A DNA stretch of 64,000 nucleotides from DATEDA01 sp963789885 (GTDB lineage Bacteria; Pseudomonadota; Gammaproteobacteria; Burkholderiales; SG8-39), in the NCBI GenBank assembly GCA_963789885.1, contig CAWBNB010000003.1:186001-250000 (forward strand), in the 5' to 3' direction. Both the position numbers and the translations under genes were made by a program. The notes beneath the pieces were generated by a model. The model saw nothing but the letters and a program-made list of their open reading frames with translations, searched no databases and was not told the origin of the DNA. Of the stretch, positions 19,333-28,261 are shown piece by piece; position 1 is the first letter of the stretch; every line of letters begins with the position of its first letter.

Positions 19333-21141
19333 TTAGTCGCGGTCCCTGTGCCCGTGGCCGAGGACGCCGGCGTCATAGACCACCTTGCCATCCACCACGG
19401 TCAGGATCGGGCTGGTCCTCCGCATGGCGGCATCGCTCACGCTGAAGTAGTCGCGATCGAGCACGACGAGGTCGCCAAGCTTGCCCTCCTCGATCGAACC
19501 GAGCTCGTCTTCGCGGTTCAGGTACCAGGCGTTGCCGCGTGTATAGGCGTGGAGCGCCTGCTGGCGGCTGATCTGCTGGCCGGGATTGATCTGCTGGCCG
19601 AGCACGTTTAGGCCAGTGGTCGCGTAGTGCATCGCAAACCAGGGGTTGTGCGGCGCGATGTGCACGCCGTCTTCGTGCATGCCGGCCGGGATGCCGCTCG
19701 CAATGATCTGCGGAAACAGTGGCCCGACCGGCGCGCCGGTCGCGCTCGGCAGGCCGTTCAGCCAACGGAAGCCGGACATCGAAACGCCGCAGTTGAGATT
19801 CTTCAGCCGCGCGAGCTGCTCGGGCGTGGCGAGATCCACGTGCTGCAAACCCCAGCGCAGGTCCTTGATGCCGAACTCACGGTCCATCGCCTCGTAGGTC
19901 TCGACCACCTGCTGGATCCCGGCGACGCCGGGCTGCGCGTTCTCGTTGCGCCAACGGGCCTTGGCGCAGAGGCGTTGCGCCTCGTACCAGACCGCGTAGC
20001 CGTTGGCATTGGTCGGCGCGGCAAAGGGCGCCGCCCATTCGCCGATCCCCCCCGTCCGCACCATGTCGTCGCCGAAGAAGTGGAACTGATTCTTGAGGCG
20101 CTCGCGCAGCTCGGGCAGCTGCTTTTCGAGGTCGCTACCGAGCTCCGGGATGAAGCCCTGGTTGTGCAGGAAGTTGATCTGCAGCCGGACGAACGCCTTG
20201 TCCTCCGCGTGCAGCGCGAGCCAGGCGTCGTACATCCGGTAGTGATTGAGAGTGAAGAGCGCGTGGGTCGGCTGCGGGTCGAGCGAAGCCGGATCGAGCG
20301 TCCCCGTGGCCACTGCGACGAGGGTCTGGTCGAGCAGCGCGGTCAGCCCGACGCTCGCGGTAAAGTCCATCGCGTCGAGCGCGCTGCGCTTCTTGTCCTC
20401 GAAGGTTTGGCGGACCCTGAGGTGGTAGAGGGCGCGATTCGCCATGCTCGGGTTGCCCCCGGCGATCGAGCCGTCTGCGCCGACCACCACCGGGCCAGCG
20501 AGCGGCGCGGTCGCGCTCTCGAAGAACTGCTTGCCCAGCGTGTTGGTGCGCGCCGGACCGCCGCCGCCCTGGTAGAGGAACACCGGCCGGTCGGGCACCG
20601 CCGCGTCGAGTTCGGCGAGCGTCGGCAGGCGTAGCTCGGCAAACATCCGGGGGGTGCCGGCGCCCATCGCAGTGATGAACTGACCCGGGGGCACGTCGCG
20701 CCGACGCGCGGCGAGCAGCGTCAGGACTTCGGCGACGTTCGATGCAAGCTCCCACTGCGCGACGTGATAGCCGGGACGGTTTGCGAGGCTCACGAAGTGG
20801 GTGTGGCTTTCGATCAGGCCCGGGACCACGGTGTGGCCCCTGAGATCGACGACGCGCGCGTGTTCGCTGCGCTCGCCGTGGCCGACCTCGGCGAAACGCC
20901 CGTCGCGAATGGTCACCGATGAGACGACCCGATTGCGGTCGTCCATGGTGTGGATCCTGCCGTTGACCAGGACGAGTTCTCTGTCCTTCTCTTTCGCGCG
21001 ACCTCGCGCGCGGGCCGCGGTTGCTTGCGCGACGCCTGCGGTCAGCCCGCCGCCGGTGACTGCGGCGACGCCGGCCAAAGCGCTCGCTTTCAAGAGATTC
21101 CGACGCGACAGGCGTATGCCACCCTTAATGCGCTTGCTCAT
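19333..21141 (-). CDS. Tat-exported amidohydrolase, YtcJ-like
   Basis: Metal-dependent TIM-barrel amidohydrolase of 602 residues. The N-terminus carries a twin-arginine signal SRRNLLKASALAGVA (residues 12-26), so the folded enzyme is likely exported. The metal-binding H-x-H is in GLIESHTHF near residue 113; LQHVDLATPEQ and AGMHEDGVHIAPHNP supply later metal ligands, and the C-terminal strand domain reads GSIEEGKLGDLVVLD. This is the COG1574 (YtcJ/NfdA) branch, whose substrates are formamides or similar amides. It starts at ATG 21141 after GGGAGAATGCG. Confidence 0.87.
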   Translation of the reverse strand: MSKRIKGGIRLSRRNLLKASALAGVAAVTGGGLTAGVAQATAARARGRAKEKDRELVLVNGRIHTMDDRNRVVSSVTIRDGRFAEVGHGERSEHARVVDLRGHTVVPGLIESHTHFVSLANRPGYHVAQWELASNVAEVLTLLAARRRDVPPGQFITAMGAGTPRMFAELRLPTLAELDAAVPDRPVFLYQGGGGPARTNTLGKQFFESATAPLAGPVVVGADGSIAGGNPSMANRALYHLRVRQTFEDKKRSALDAMDFTASVGLTALLDQTLVAVATGTLDPASLDPQPTHALFTLNHYRMYDAWLALHAEDKAFVRLQINFLHNQGFIPELGSDLEKQLPELRERLKNQFHFFGDDMVRTGGIGEWAAPFAAPTNANGYAVWYEAQRLCAKARWRNENAQPGVAGIQQVVETYEAMDREFGIKDLRWGLQHVDLATPEQLARLKNLNCGVSMSGFRWLNGLPSATGAPVGPLFPQIIASGIPAGMHEDGVHIAPHNPWFAMHYATTGLNVLGQQINPGQQISRQQALHAYTRGNAWYLNREDELGSIEEGKLGDLVVLDRDYFSVSDAAMRRTSPILTVVDGKVVYDAGVLGHGHRDRD

Positions 21142-21431
21142 CGCATTCTCCCGGTAGTCAATGGAGGGCCTTGCAGGCCGCTCAGCGAGCGACGGCGGGG
21201 CCGCAACGCCCGTGTCCTTAGGATGCTGGAAGGCGAGTACCCGGCGCTGCCGTGGGACGAAATAAAGTCGAAATCAGGAAGGCTGGAGCGACAAATCGAA
21301 AGCCTGCGGCATCGCAGCAACAGCCACGTGATCATCCAAACTCTCTCGCACCGGACGAGAAAGAGCGATTTGCCAAGGAGCAATCGCGAGCCTTCTGAAG
21401 GAACCGGAAGCCGGGGTGCCGCCGGCGAGTC

Positions 21432-22751
21432 TTATCGAAACAGCCTCAAGTCGATGGCATCGGCAATCGCCCGGCCACCCGTCGTATTCGGGTGGAGGTG
21501 ATCGCCGCTATCGTAGAGCGGCAGGAGCCGGGTCGGATGATTCGGGTCGCGCAGCACACGATCCACATCGACCACGCCATCGAATTCGCCGCTGGTACGG
21601 ATCCAATGGTTGAGTGCCATGCGTTTCGCCTCGTTTGCAGGCGTGTCGTAACCGGGAAGGCTCGTGTTTCCCTCGAGCGGGGGCAGAGTGCACCCCGCGA
21701 TCGTGAGGCCCTGTTCATGCGCTCGCGCGATGAGCTGGCGGAAGCCCGCAATGAGGTCATCGACCGAGACTGCCTCCGCCGGCGGGTAAAAGCCCCCCGG
21801 GCCGGCGATGTCGTTCAGTCCCATGAACACAATGACGTGCTGCACGCTGGCCTGGCCGAGTACATCGCGGTCAAACCGTGTCAGCGCGCTTTGGCCCCAC
21901 TGCGGGTTCGGATCGGCCGGACCCGACGGGCTGGCGCTGTTGTGAAGGAGCCGGTTGCCTGCGATCGCCACGCTGACGACGCCGAGATGGTCCGTGCGGC
22001 GACTGTCCTGCAGTCGAGCTCCAAGAAATCTCGGCCATTCGGAGGTCAGGGTGGCCGAATCGGCGAGCGCGACGATGGCTGCGCCCTTCCTCGACGCGGT
22101 TACGTTGACGCCGGATAGAAACGGCCACGCAGCGACCGCCGAAGGGGTCGGCAGATCGATCGCCCCGACATGGTTGCCAGAAGATAGCGAGACGAAGCTC
22201 GCACCCTGAAACAGCGTGGAAGTCTCGGTCTTCGTGGCGTTGGGCAGGTAGATGCTGACTGCCAGATCGGATCCTGGTTTCACGCTAAGGCGCACCGGAT
22301 CACTCAACACCGGTGCACCCGGCGTCACTGCGATCGATGTTTGGCCACTGAAGGTGAGCGCTCGTTGGGTGCCCGGAACGATCTTCGAGCCGGAACTGCT
22401 GACAGCGATGCTCGCCGCGCCTATCAGGAGCGTCTCGGTTCCGAAGGTGTTCGCAATGCGTACACGAACATGGTCCCCGCCAATGCTTGTGTGCACGATC
22501 TCGCGCAGCGTCTGATTGCTGTACTGCGCGATGCCCGCGGGCAGTGGATTGATGTGGCCGACGGACCACGAGGCAACAAACGATTTCTCCAGCGGGTCAT
22601 GCGCGTAGGCGACCGGGCCGACCGAAAGGCCAGCCGCCAGCAGAAGCGACGCTACCGCGACCGCAGGCATCGCGCGGCGATCTGTTGCGGCATGTAGTAC
22701 GAACGTGAGGCAACGACGGAGCACAGCGGATATCGGACCAGTGACCGTCAT
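21432..22751 (-). CDS. Secreted SGNH/GDSL hydrolase with an altered block I
   Basis: Secreted esterase-like protein of 439 residues. ATG 22751 has a strong GAAAGGAG site; a signal segment ends near VAYAHD. A beta-rich N-terminal domain (about residues 50-220) precedes the SGNH domain. Block III is present as MGLNDIAG and block V as DSGDHLHPNTTGG (Asp and His). Block I, usually GDSITDG plus a loop, is shortened here to ALADSATLTSEWPRFL: the serine remains but the first glycine is alanine and the following loop is missing. It may be catalytically altered, or the region may contain a local error that kept frame. Divergent from the DUF6351 gene. Confidence 0.8.
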   Translation of the reverse strand: MTVTGPISAVLRRCLTFVLHAATDRRAMPAVAVASLLLAAGLSVGPVAYAHDPLEKSFVASWSVGHINPLPAGIAQYSNQTLREIVHTSIGGDHVRVRIANTFGTETLLIGAASIAVSSSGSKIVPGTQRALTFSGQTSIAVTPGAPVLSDPVRLSVKPGSDLAVSIYLPNATKTETSTLFQGASFVSLSSGNHVGAIDLPTPSAVAAWPFLSGVNVTASRKGAAIVALADSATLTSEWPRFLGARLQDSRRTDHLGVVSVAIAGNRLLHNSASPSGPADPNPQWGQSALTRFDRDVLGQASVQHVIVFMGLNDIAGPGGFYPPAEAVSVDDLIAGFRQLIARAHEQGLTIAGCTLPPLEGNTSLPGYDTPANEAKRMALNHWIRTSGEFDGVVDVDRVLRDPNHPTRLLPLYDSGDHLHPNTTGGRAIADAIDLRLFR

Positions 22752-23184
22752 GGCAACTCCTTTCAAGAACGTTGCGATGTCTCTGACCGTCGGTCCATCG
22801 TGTTCGTGGACTTTTCTTGCTTGTCGCATGCTCTGCTCTGATCTTTTGGTTGTCAACAGAGCAGTGGCGCGACGGCACGTGGGCACCACCAGCGTAGTGG
22901 GCGCCACCAGGTCGCTCATCCGCTCTCCGGCATTCGCCCGCCGGCCGATGCACCAAGATCACGAGGGCTCGCTGTCGGAATATTTTCAATAGTCGTCGCG
23001 GTTATCGCGATATCGACTTTATTTCTGGTTCTGCTGCGCTTCCATCGGTCTCTGATCGTTCTGCGACCACGCAGCGACGCATACTTTAGCTGGTGGGCGT
23101 CCGCCCACGCCCGAGGGAAACGGGACGGGATCCTGGGCGAAAACCGCTGGAAGCGTCGGTCAACCGGACAAAAGGAGACAGAGC
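22752..23184. other. Divergent promoter region between SGNH hydrolase and DUF6351 genes
   Basis: About 430 bases, noticeably more AT-rich near 22980-23060 than the flanking genes, consistent with promoters. On the minus strand TTGACA (22851-22856) could be a -35 element for the SGNH gene but no good -10 follows at 17 bases. A short perfect inverted repeat GTGGGCG/CGCCCAC lies at 23093-23108, upstream of the DUF6351 start. Confidence 0.3.
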
Positions 23185-25470
23185 ATGACGTGGGATGTTC
23201 GAAGCATTGCCGGAGGTGGTCTCGGTCTTGCCGAGAGCAGGCGGATCCTCTCCGCCTGTGCCGCGATCGCGGTGGCGGTCGGGCTGAGCCTCGTTCCCGC
23301 GGTCCATGCCGGCGATCGCCATGATGACGATCATGACCGCGATGGACGGAACGACTTCCGCATCACGACGCTGTCGTCGGCGCCTCACCTGGTCAGCGGC
23401 GGGAGTGCGCTCGTGCGCATCGACGTCCCGCGCTCGGTGCGACTGTCCCATGTCCGCGTCGAGTTGAACGACAGGAACGTTACATCGGCGTTTCGCGTGG
23501 ACCGGGCTGCGCGCACGCTGACGGGGTTGGTCAAGGATCTGAAGGACGGCAAGAACAAGCTGGAAGCATCGTCCTCCGACCACGGCTGGCCTTCGGAGCG
23601 CCTCACGCTGACGAACTATCCGATCACCGGCCCGATCATCTCGGGACCGCACCAGACGCCGTTCTTCTGTCAGACCGATACGTTCACACTGCCAGACGGT
23701 ACGAAGCTCGGAAAGGCGCTCGATGACGACTGCACGATAGCCCCCGTCGTCACCTACATGTACCTGCGCACTGGAGCGACCGCGCTGACGCCGCTGACGG
23801 ACACGACCAAGCTTCCCGCCGACGTCGCGACGACCACGACCCTGAGCGACGTCAAGGTGCCGTTCGTCGTTCGCGTCGAAACGCGCACCGTCAACCGCGG
23901 CATCTATCAGAGCGCGGTGTTGCACGATCCGACCAGCGAACCCGCCCCGACGCCGTTTTCCGCGCCGAAGGGCTGGAACAAGCGGCTGATCGCGATCGAG
24001 GGCTTCGGCTGCCCGGCAGGGTGGTACATCCAGGGTGGAGCGCAGGGCAATCTCGCTCTCGCCGGGTTCGACTTCACGCTGCTCAGTATCGCGCGCCTCG
24101 GCGAGGGCTACGCGATGTTCGCCAACACGCTGCAGCACGCGTCGAACAACTGCAATGCGGTGCTCGCGAGCGAAGCCACGATGATGTCGAAGGAGCAGTT
24201 CGTCAAGACCTACGGCGTGCCGACGTTCTCCGTGAGCGCCGGTTGCTCGGGCGGCTCGTACGGAAGCGCCATGCCGGCCGACCGGATTCCGGGCCTGTTC
24301 GACGGGATCCTGATCATGTGCACGTTCCCGGACCCGCTGAGCATCGCCTTCTCGGGATCCGATGGGCACCTGCTGACCCACTACTGGGCGGTGACCGATC
24401 CGGTCGGATTCACCGACAACCAGAAGAACGCGGTCACCGGCTACAAGAGCGTGACGGCCTTCATCGCCGCGGCCAACCAGTCCGGGCGGACCGACCCGGT
24501 CCCGGGACGGGTGGACATCCCCGGCTACGTATCCGCGCCGTTTAACGCGATCGTGCCAACCTCGATCCGCTACAACCCGGCGACGAATCCGACGGGCATC
24601 CGGGGCACGGTGTACGACGCCGCCAAGAACATCTACGGCGTCGATCACAAGACCGGCTTTGCCCTGCGTCCGTTCGACAACGTCGGCGTCCAGTACGGCC
24701 TGAAGGCGTTGAACGACGGAGTGATCTCCACTACGCAGTTCCTCGACCTGAACGAGAAGATCGGCGGGTACGACCAGGACTTCAACTACGTCGCGGCGCG
24801 CAGCGAAGGCGACGCTGGCGCCATGAAGCGCGGGCAGCAGAGCGGCCTGCAGCTCGGCGGCAACGGCGGGCTGGCGTCGATCCCGGTCTTCGATGTCACG
24901 GGCATCTACAACGACGACGACGGCTATCACTACCAGTGGTTCCACTTCGCCCAGCGCGAGCGCATGCGCGAGGCGAACGGCGACACGAAGAACCACGTGA
25001 TGTGGCGAGGCAGCCCGGTACCGGCAGATACCACGTGGTCCACGTTCATCAAATGGGTCGCGGCGTACAAGGCCGACACGGACAAGGGCACGCAGAAGCA
25101 GCGCGTCGTCCGCAACCGGCCGGCCAACGCGGTCGATGGTTGCTGGAGCAACGCGACGACCTTCATCGCGGAGAAGCAAACGCTCGGCAGCGAGCCGACC
25201 ACCCAGTGCAATACGCTATTCCCGTCGTGGACCTTCCCGCGCCACATGGCGGGCGGACCGGTCGCCGCGAACATCATGAAGTGCTCGCTGAAACCGGTGC
25301 GGGCGTCCGACTACAAGGTGGACTTCTCGCCGGCTGAAATGGCGCGCCTGCGCAGCATCTTCCCGCGCGGCGTTTGCGACTGGTCGAGGGACGGCAATCA
25401 CGTGGGCGTGGTCCCGAACGGGTCCTTCGGTCCCTCGCCGGTCGATTTCATCGGCATCGGACACCCGTAG
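23185..25470 (+). CDS. Secreted DUF6351 protein, alpha/beta-hydrolase-like
   Basis: A 761-residue exported protein. ATG 23185 follows AAAAGGAGACAGAGC; a hydrophobic signal ends near AVHAGD. A charged linker rich in D, H and R follows, then an Ig-like segment, and a large catalytic-looking domain with the nucleophile elbow SAGCSGGSYGSAM (about residue 355), matching the G-x-S-x-G pattern around SGGS. Many cysteines are spaced as in disulfide-bonded extracellular enzymes. DUF6351 members are uncharacterised or linked to polymer/ester degradation; no function is claimed. It is divergent from the SGNH hydrolase, so the two may be co-regulated. Confidence 0.75.
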   Translation: MTWDVRSIAGGGLGLAESRRILSACAAIAVAVGLSLVPAVHAGDRHDDDHDRDGRNDFRITTLSSAPHLVSGGSALVRIDVPRSVRLSHVRVELNDRNVTSAFRVDRAARTLTGLVKDLKDGKNKLEASSSDHGWPSERLTLTNYPITGPIISGPHQTPFFCQTDTFTLPDGTKLGKALDDDCTIAPVVTYMYLRTGATALTPLTDTTKLPADVATTTTLSDVKVPFVVRVETRTVNRGIYQSAVLHDPTSEPAPTPFSAPKGWNKRLIAIEGFGCPAGWYIQGGAQGNLALAGFDFTLLSIARLGEGYAMFANTLQHASNNCNAVLASEATMMSKEQFVKTYGVPTFSVSAGCSGGSYGSAMPADRIPGLFDGILIMCTFPDPLSIAFSGSDGHLLTHYWAVTDPVGFTDNQKNAVTGYKSVTAFIAAANQSGRTDPVPGRVDIPGYVSAPFNAIVPTSIRYNPATNPTGIRGTVYDAAKNIYGVDHKTGFALRPFDNVGVQYGLKALNDGVISTTQFLDLNEKIGGYDQDFNYVAARSEGDAGAMKRGQQSGLQLGGNGGLASIPVFDVTGIYNDDDGYHYQWFHFAQRERMREANGDTKNHVMWRGSPVPADTTWSTFIKWVAAYKADTDKGTQKQRVVRNRPANAVDGCWSNATTFIAEKQTLGSEPTTQCNTLFPSWTFPRHMAGGPVAANIMKCSLKPVRASDYKVDFSPAEMARLRSIFPRGVCDWSRDGNHVGVVPNGSFGPSPVDFIGIGHP

Positions 25471-25498
25471 GGTACTGCGCGTCTGAGGCCGTCGCGGT

Positions 25499-25525
25499 CC
25501 CGCCGTCGTCATCGTCGGCGGCGGG
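25499..25525. terminator. GC-rich hairpin between convergent genes
   Basis: A perfect 7-bp stem CCCGCCG/CGGCGGG with a 13-base loop, between the ends of the DUF6351 and cupin genes. No T-run follows, so it may terminate weakly or only protect 3' ends. Confidence 0.35.
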
Positions 25526-25570
25526 GCTGCGATTCCGGCCGCGCGCCGATGCCGGGGGGCGGAGACATTC

Positions 25571-26053
25571 TCAGACATACGGCGTGCCGTCCTTGTGAAC
25601 GAACTTCCACTTGCCTTCCACGAGCAAGGCCTTGAGATCGTCATCGGGATAGCTTCCCTCGTCACCCGGCGTTCGGTCTCCGACTTCGAGATACACGACT
25701 ACCTCGGTTGTCTCGTTCATCAGGCGGTGTCCGTTGCCGGTACCCGCCTTGAAGCCTGCGCACATTCCCGGGGAGAGCCGGGTTCGGCCCTCGTCAGTGT
25801 GCAGCGTGGGTTGCCCCCGCAGGACGTAGATGAACTCGTCCTGCTTGGTGTGGGCGTGGCGGAGCGACGAGACCGCATTGGGCGCCAGACGCGTGAGGTT
25901 TACGCCAAAGTTCGTGAGACCGAACAGATCGCCAAGTTGGCGCTTCTCCCTGCCGACCATGCGCGATGCGAACGGCGCGGGGTAGACGGATGGCTTGCTT
26001 CGGGCCGGCACGTCGGCTGCCGTGACCGCGATCGGATTTGGTTTTTCTGACAC
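25571..26053 (-). CDS. Cupin-domain protein
   Basis: Small beta-barrel protein of 160 residues. Cupin motif 1 appears as LRHAHTKQDEFIYVLRGQPT (two histidines and a glutamate as likely metal ligands) and motif 2 as PGMCAGFKAGTGNGHRLMN with the third histidine. This composition is typical of single-domain cupins that bind a divalent metal and may act on or sense small organic acids. No partner gene defines its role; the VOC gene upstream on the same strand may share the transcript (about 110 bases apart). Confidence 0.8.
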   Translation of the reverse strand: MSEKPNPIAVTAADVPARSKPSVYPAPFASRMVGREKRQLGDLFGLTNFGVNLTRLAPNAVSSLRHAHTKQDEFIYVLRGQPTLHTDEGRTRLSPGMCAGFKAGTGNGHRLMNETTEVVVYLEVGDRTPGDEGSYPDDDLKALLVEGKWKFVHKDGTPYV

Positions 26054-26163
26054 GAAAACCTCGCAAATGGACGGATGAGGGTTGAGAGCCTCGCGTTGTC
26101 AGGTATGTCCCGGCCGCTCAGCGGGGAGACGGTAAGGTACCCGACGTCGTGAGTGCCATCGGT

Positions 26164-26565
26164 TCACCGCTTCCCGGCATTGCTCCACTCCGCTTGCTGC
26201 AAGACGATGCGATAGCCGTCTGGATCCTCGAACGTGCGGCCGCGGGCTTCCCAATATGGATTAAACGACGTGACCTGTTTGAAGCCAGCTGCCGACATCG
26301 CGGCGCAAGCGGCTTGCCACTCGGCTGCGGCCGGCATGTAGAGAACCACCAAGTCTTCGGGCGTGGGCGCTGGCGCGACAGGATGGGTGTTGAAGCGCGT
26401 GAACTCGAAGTGGTAGCTCGAACCTTCCGCACCGAGCATCACGCCGTCGAATCCGTCATGGTTCTCGAAGCCGCCGATAACGTGAAGGCCGAGGCCGCGA
26501 CAGTACATGGCCGTGCTCCGCGCGAGATCGCTGACCGGTCTGGCGATTCGGAGGTGAGGCGGCAT
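26164..26565 (-). CDS. VOC superfamily (glyoxalase/dioxygenase-like) protein
   Basis: A 133-residue protein with the paired beta-alpha-beta-beta-beta modules of the vicinal oxygen chelate fold. It begins PPHLRIARPVSDLARSTAMY at ATG 26565, the usual opening of glyoxalase-like domains, and ends with FEDPDGYRIVLQQ, the conserved DPDG turn and last strand. Likely metal ligands are histidine near the start, H/E pairs in the centre (SYHFEFTRF) and the C-terminal region. Substrate unknown. The longer frame upstream overlaps the anti-sigma gene region and is excluded. Confidence 0.78.
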   Translation of the reverse strand: MPPHLRIARPVSDLARSTAMYCRGLGLHVIGGFENHDGFDGVMLGAEGSSYHFEFTRFNTHPVAPAPTPEDLVVLYMPAAAEWQAACAAMSAAGFKQVTSFNPYWEARGRTFEDPDGYRIVLQQAEWSNAGKR

Positions 26566-26590
26566 GGCGGCTCGTCTGCTTCCGCGCGGC

Positions 26591-27358
26591 TCAGGTGTTC
26601 GGCGCCGGGGCGCCAAGATGGCGCGCGAACTCGCGCAGCTCCGTCGGGTCGAGGTCCGACACCGCGTAGTAGGTAAACGCCCGATCCGACCAGCTCAGGA
26701 CGGTGAAGCCGCGCCGCGCCGCTTCCCTCAAGGCGGGCACGCCACCGCGCTCGCTCGGCCAGACGTACACGTCGATGTAATGCTGGCGACGCTTGTAGAC
26801 GAGGCCGGCGACCGGCTGCCCGCGCACGTAGTCGATCCGCCCGCCCACCAGCGGAAATCCTTCCGCGCCGGTGTCCTTCACCGGCGGCGTGAAGTCGAGC
26901 CGGCCGTTGAACCAGGGCTTCACCGTATGTTGGTCCGAAGACACGACATCGACGATCTGCTGCGCGAGGAGCGACCGCGCGTGGCTGTCGACGACGTCGC
27001 CGACCGCTAGGTCGTACGCCGACGGGACCGCCAGCTGGAACGTGATCGACGAGGCGAACACAGCGGCGATCCCGGCCGCCAGCGCGTATCCCAGCCACTG
27101 CGGCCGCGCGCGGCGCTCGACCCGCGGCGGGGCGCTGCGCCCGATCTGCGCGGCGATCGCCGACCGCAAGCCGGCGGGAGCGCGGTGGTATTCGGCTTTC
27201 GACCTCACCGCGTCCCGCAGCGCGCGCAGGCGCAGCTCGTCCTCGCGGCAGGCCGCGCACTCGGTCAAGTGGGCTTCGACCGCGCGCACCTCGGCGTGCT
27301 CGAGCTCGGCATCGACGTAGGCGTCGAGCAGGTCAGCGGTCTTTTCGCAGCGCATCAT
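26591..27358 (-). CDS. Anti-sigma factor with N-terminal zinc-binding domain
   Basis: Inner-membrane anti-sigma factor of 255 residues that should hold the ECF sigma factor encoded just upstream. The N-terminal domain has the ZAS signature HLTECAAC (H-x3-C-x2-C, about residues 33-40), one membrane span follows near residues 89-108 (LGYALAAGIAAVFASSITF), and a periplasmic domain of about 140 residues contains VVDSHARSL. The ATG at 27358 overlaps the sigma stop as ATGA. Zinc-finger anti-sigma factors often respond to thiol oxidation or envelope stress; the inducing signal here is unknown. Confidence 0.88.
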   Translation of the reverse strand: MMRCEKTADLLDAYVDAELEHAEVRAVEAHLTECAACREDELRLRALRDAVRSKAEYHRAPAGLRSAIAAQIGRSAPPRVERRARPQWLGYALAAGIAAVFASSITFQLAVPSAYDLAVGDVVDSHARSLLAQQIVDVVSSDQHTVKPWFNGRLDFTPPVKDTGAEGFPLVGGRIDYVRGQPVAGLVYKRRQHYIDVYVWPSERGGVPALREAARRGFTVLSWSDRAFTYYAVSDLDPTELREFARHLGAPAPNT

Positions 27359-27936
27359 GATTCCTCCCCGTCCTCGAGCAGATACTTCCCGAGGAGCCTC
27401 CGTCCGCGGGCGAGCCGCGACATCACGGTTCCCGTCGGGACGTCGAGGACCCGGGCGATCTCCTTGTACGCGAGCTCCTCGAACTCGCGGAGCACGATCA
27501 CCTCGCGATAGGCGACGGGCAGCCGCTCCAGGCAGGCCTGGAGCCGCTTCCGGTCGGCCTGCGCGGAAACCGCCGCCTCCGGCGATACCGGCCGCTGGAA
27601 CAGGCTTTCCGCGGCCTCCGAGAGGTCCCCATGCACTTCGTCGTCGTACTCCTCGTGCGACAGCGCGACGGATTTCGCTTCCTTCAACGCCGTGAAAAAC
27701 GTGTTGCGCACGATCGCGAGCAGCCACGGGCGCGCGTCCTCGCCCTGCAGGCCATCGCGGAACCGGAACGCGCGCAGAAACGCCTCCTGGGCGACGTCGC
27801 GCGCGGCGTCGTCGTCGCCCGCGAGCCAGCGCGCGAGGTTGTAAGCGGCATCCATGTGGGGCAGCACGAGCCGCTCGAAGCGCTGGCGCGACGCGTCATC
27901 ACCTTCCCGCTGCTTTCGCCCGAACGTGAGCATCAT
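27355..27936 (-). CDS. ECF-type RNA polymerase sigma factor
   Basis: Extracytoplasmic function sigma factor of 193 residues. Region 2 includes MDAAYNLARWLAGDDDAARD and VAQEAFLRAFRF (about 25-60); region 4 includes LPVAYREVIVLREFEELAYK and IARVLDVPTGTVMSRLARGR (about 130-180), the promoter -35 recognition helix. Family-like sequence starts at MMLTFGRKQ (ATG 27936 or 27933); no strong ribosome site supports either. It forms an operon with the anti-sigma gene. The divergently transcribed metallophosphoesterase/cupredoxin genes are candidate targets. Confidence 0.88.
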   Translation of the reverse strand: MMLTFGRKQREGDDASRQRFERLVLPHMDAAYNLARWLAGDDDAARDVAQEAFLRAFRFRDGLQGEDARPWLLAIVRNTFFTALKEAKSVALSHEEYDDEVHGDLSEAAESLFQRPVSPEAAVSAQADRKRLQACLERLPVAYREVIVLREFEELAYKEIARVLDVPTGTVMSRLARGRRLLGKYLLEDGEES

Positions 27937-28261
27937 GGGTGCGCCGACTCGTCCCCGACCCGCAGCCGCGGCGGCGGCCGGATCTCGTTCCTGCGCGGCC
28001 GCCGGCCGCGGGCGGCGCGCAGAGTCTGGCAGTGGGAGCAAAGTACCCATGGGAGCGTCGGGACGAAAGGTCCCGACCTCCAATACCAATCCAGCCTGCC
28101 GGTTATTCCCGCGCCCCGCGGCACGCCGCGGCTTGCCGGGACCGAACTCTACTCCTCCGCAGCCGGCGATATTCCCGACGGAATGCCGTCGCACCGCTCG
28201 CAGTCTCGGAGGACGGGCACCCGCGGGTGCGCGTGTCCTCAACCTCGAACAGGAGCCAACA

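Noticed and set aside
23086..25179. Minus-strand open frame of nearly 700 codons opposite the DUF6351 gene
   Set aside because: GC-skewed shadow frame, rich in R, V and A, with no domain and no ribosome site; the plus-strand gene has signal peptide and motifs.
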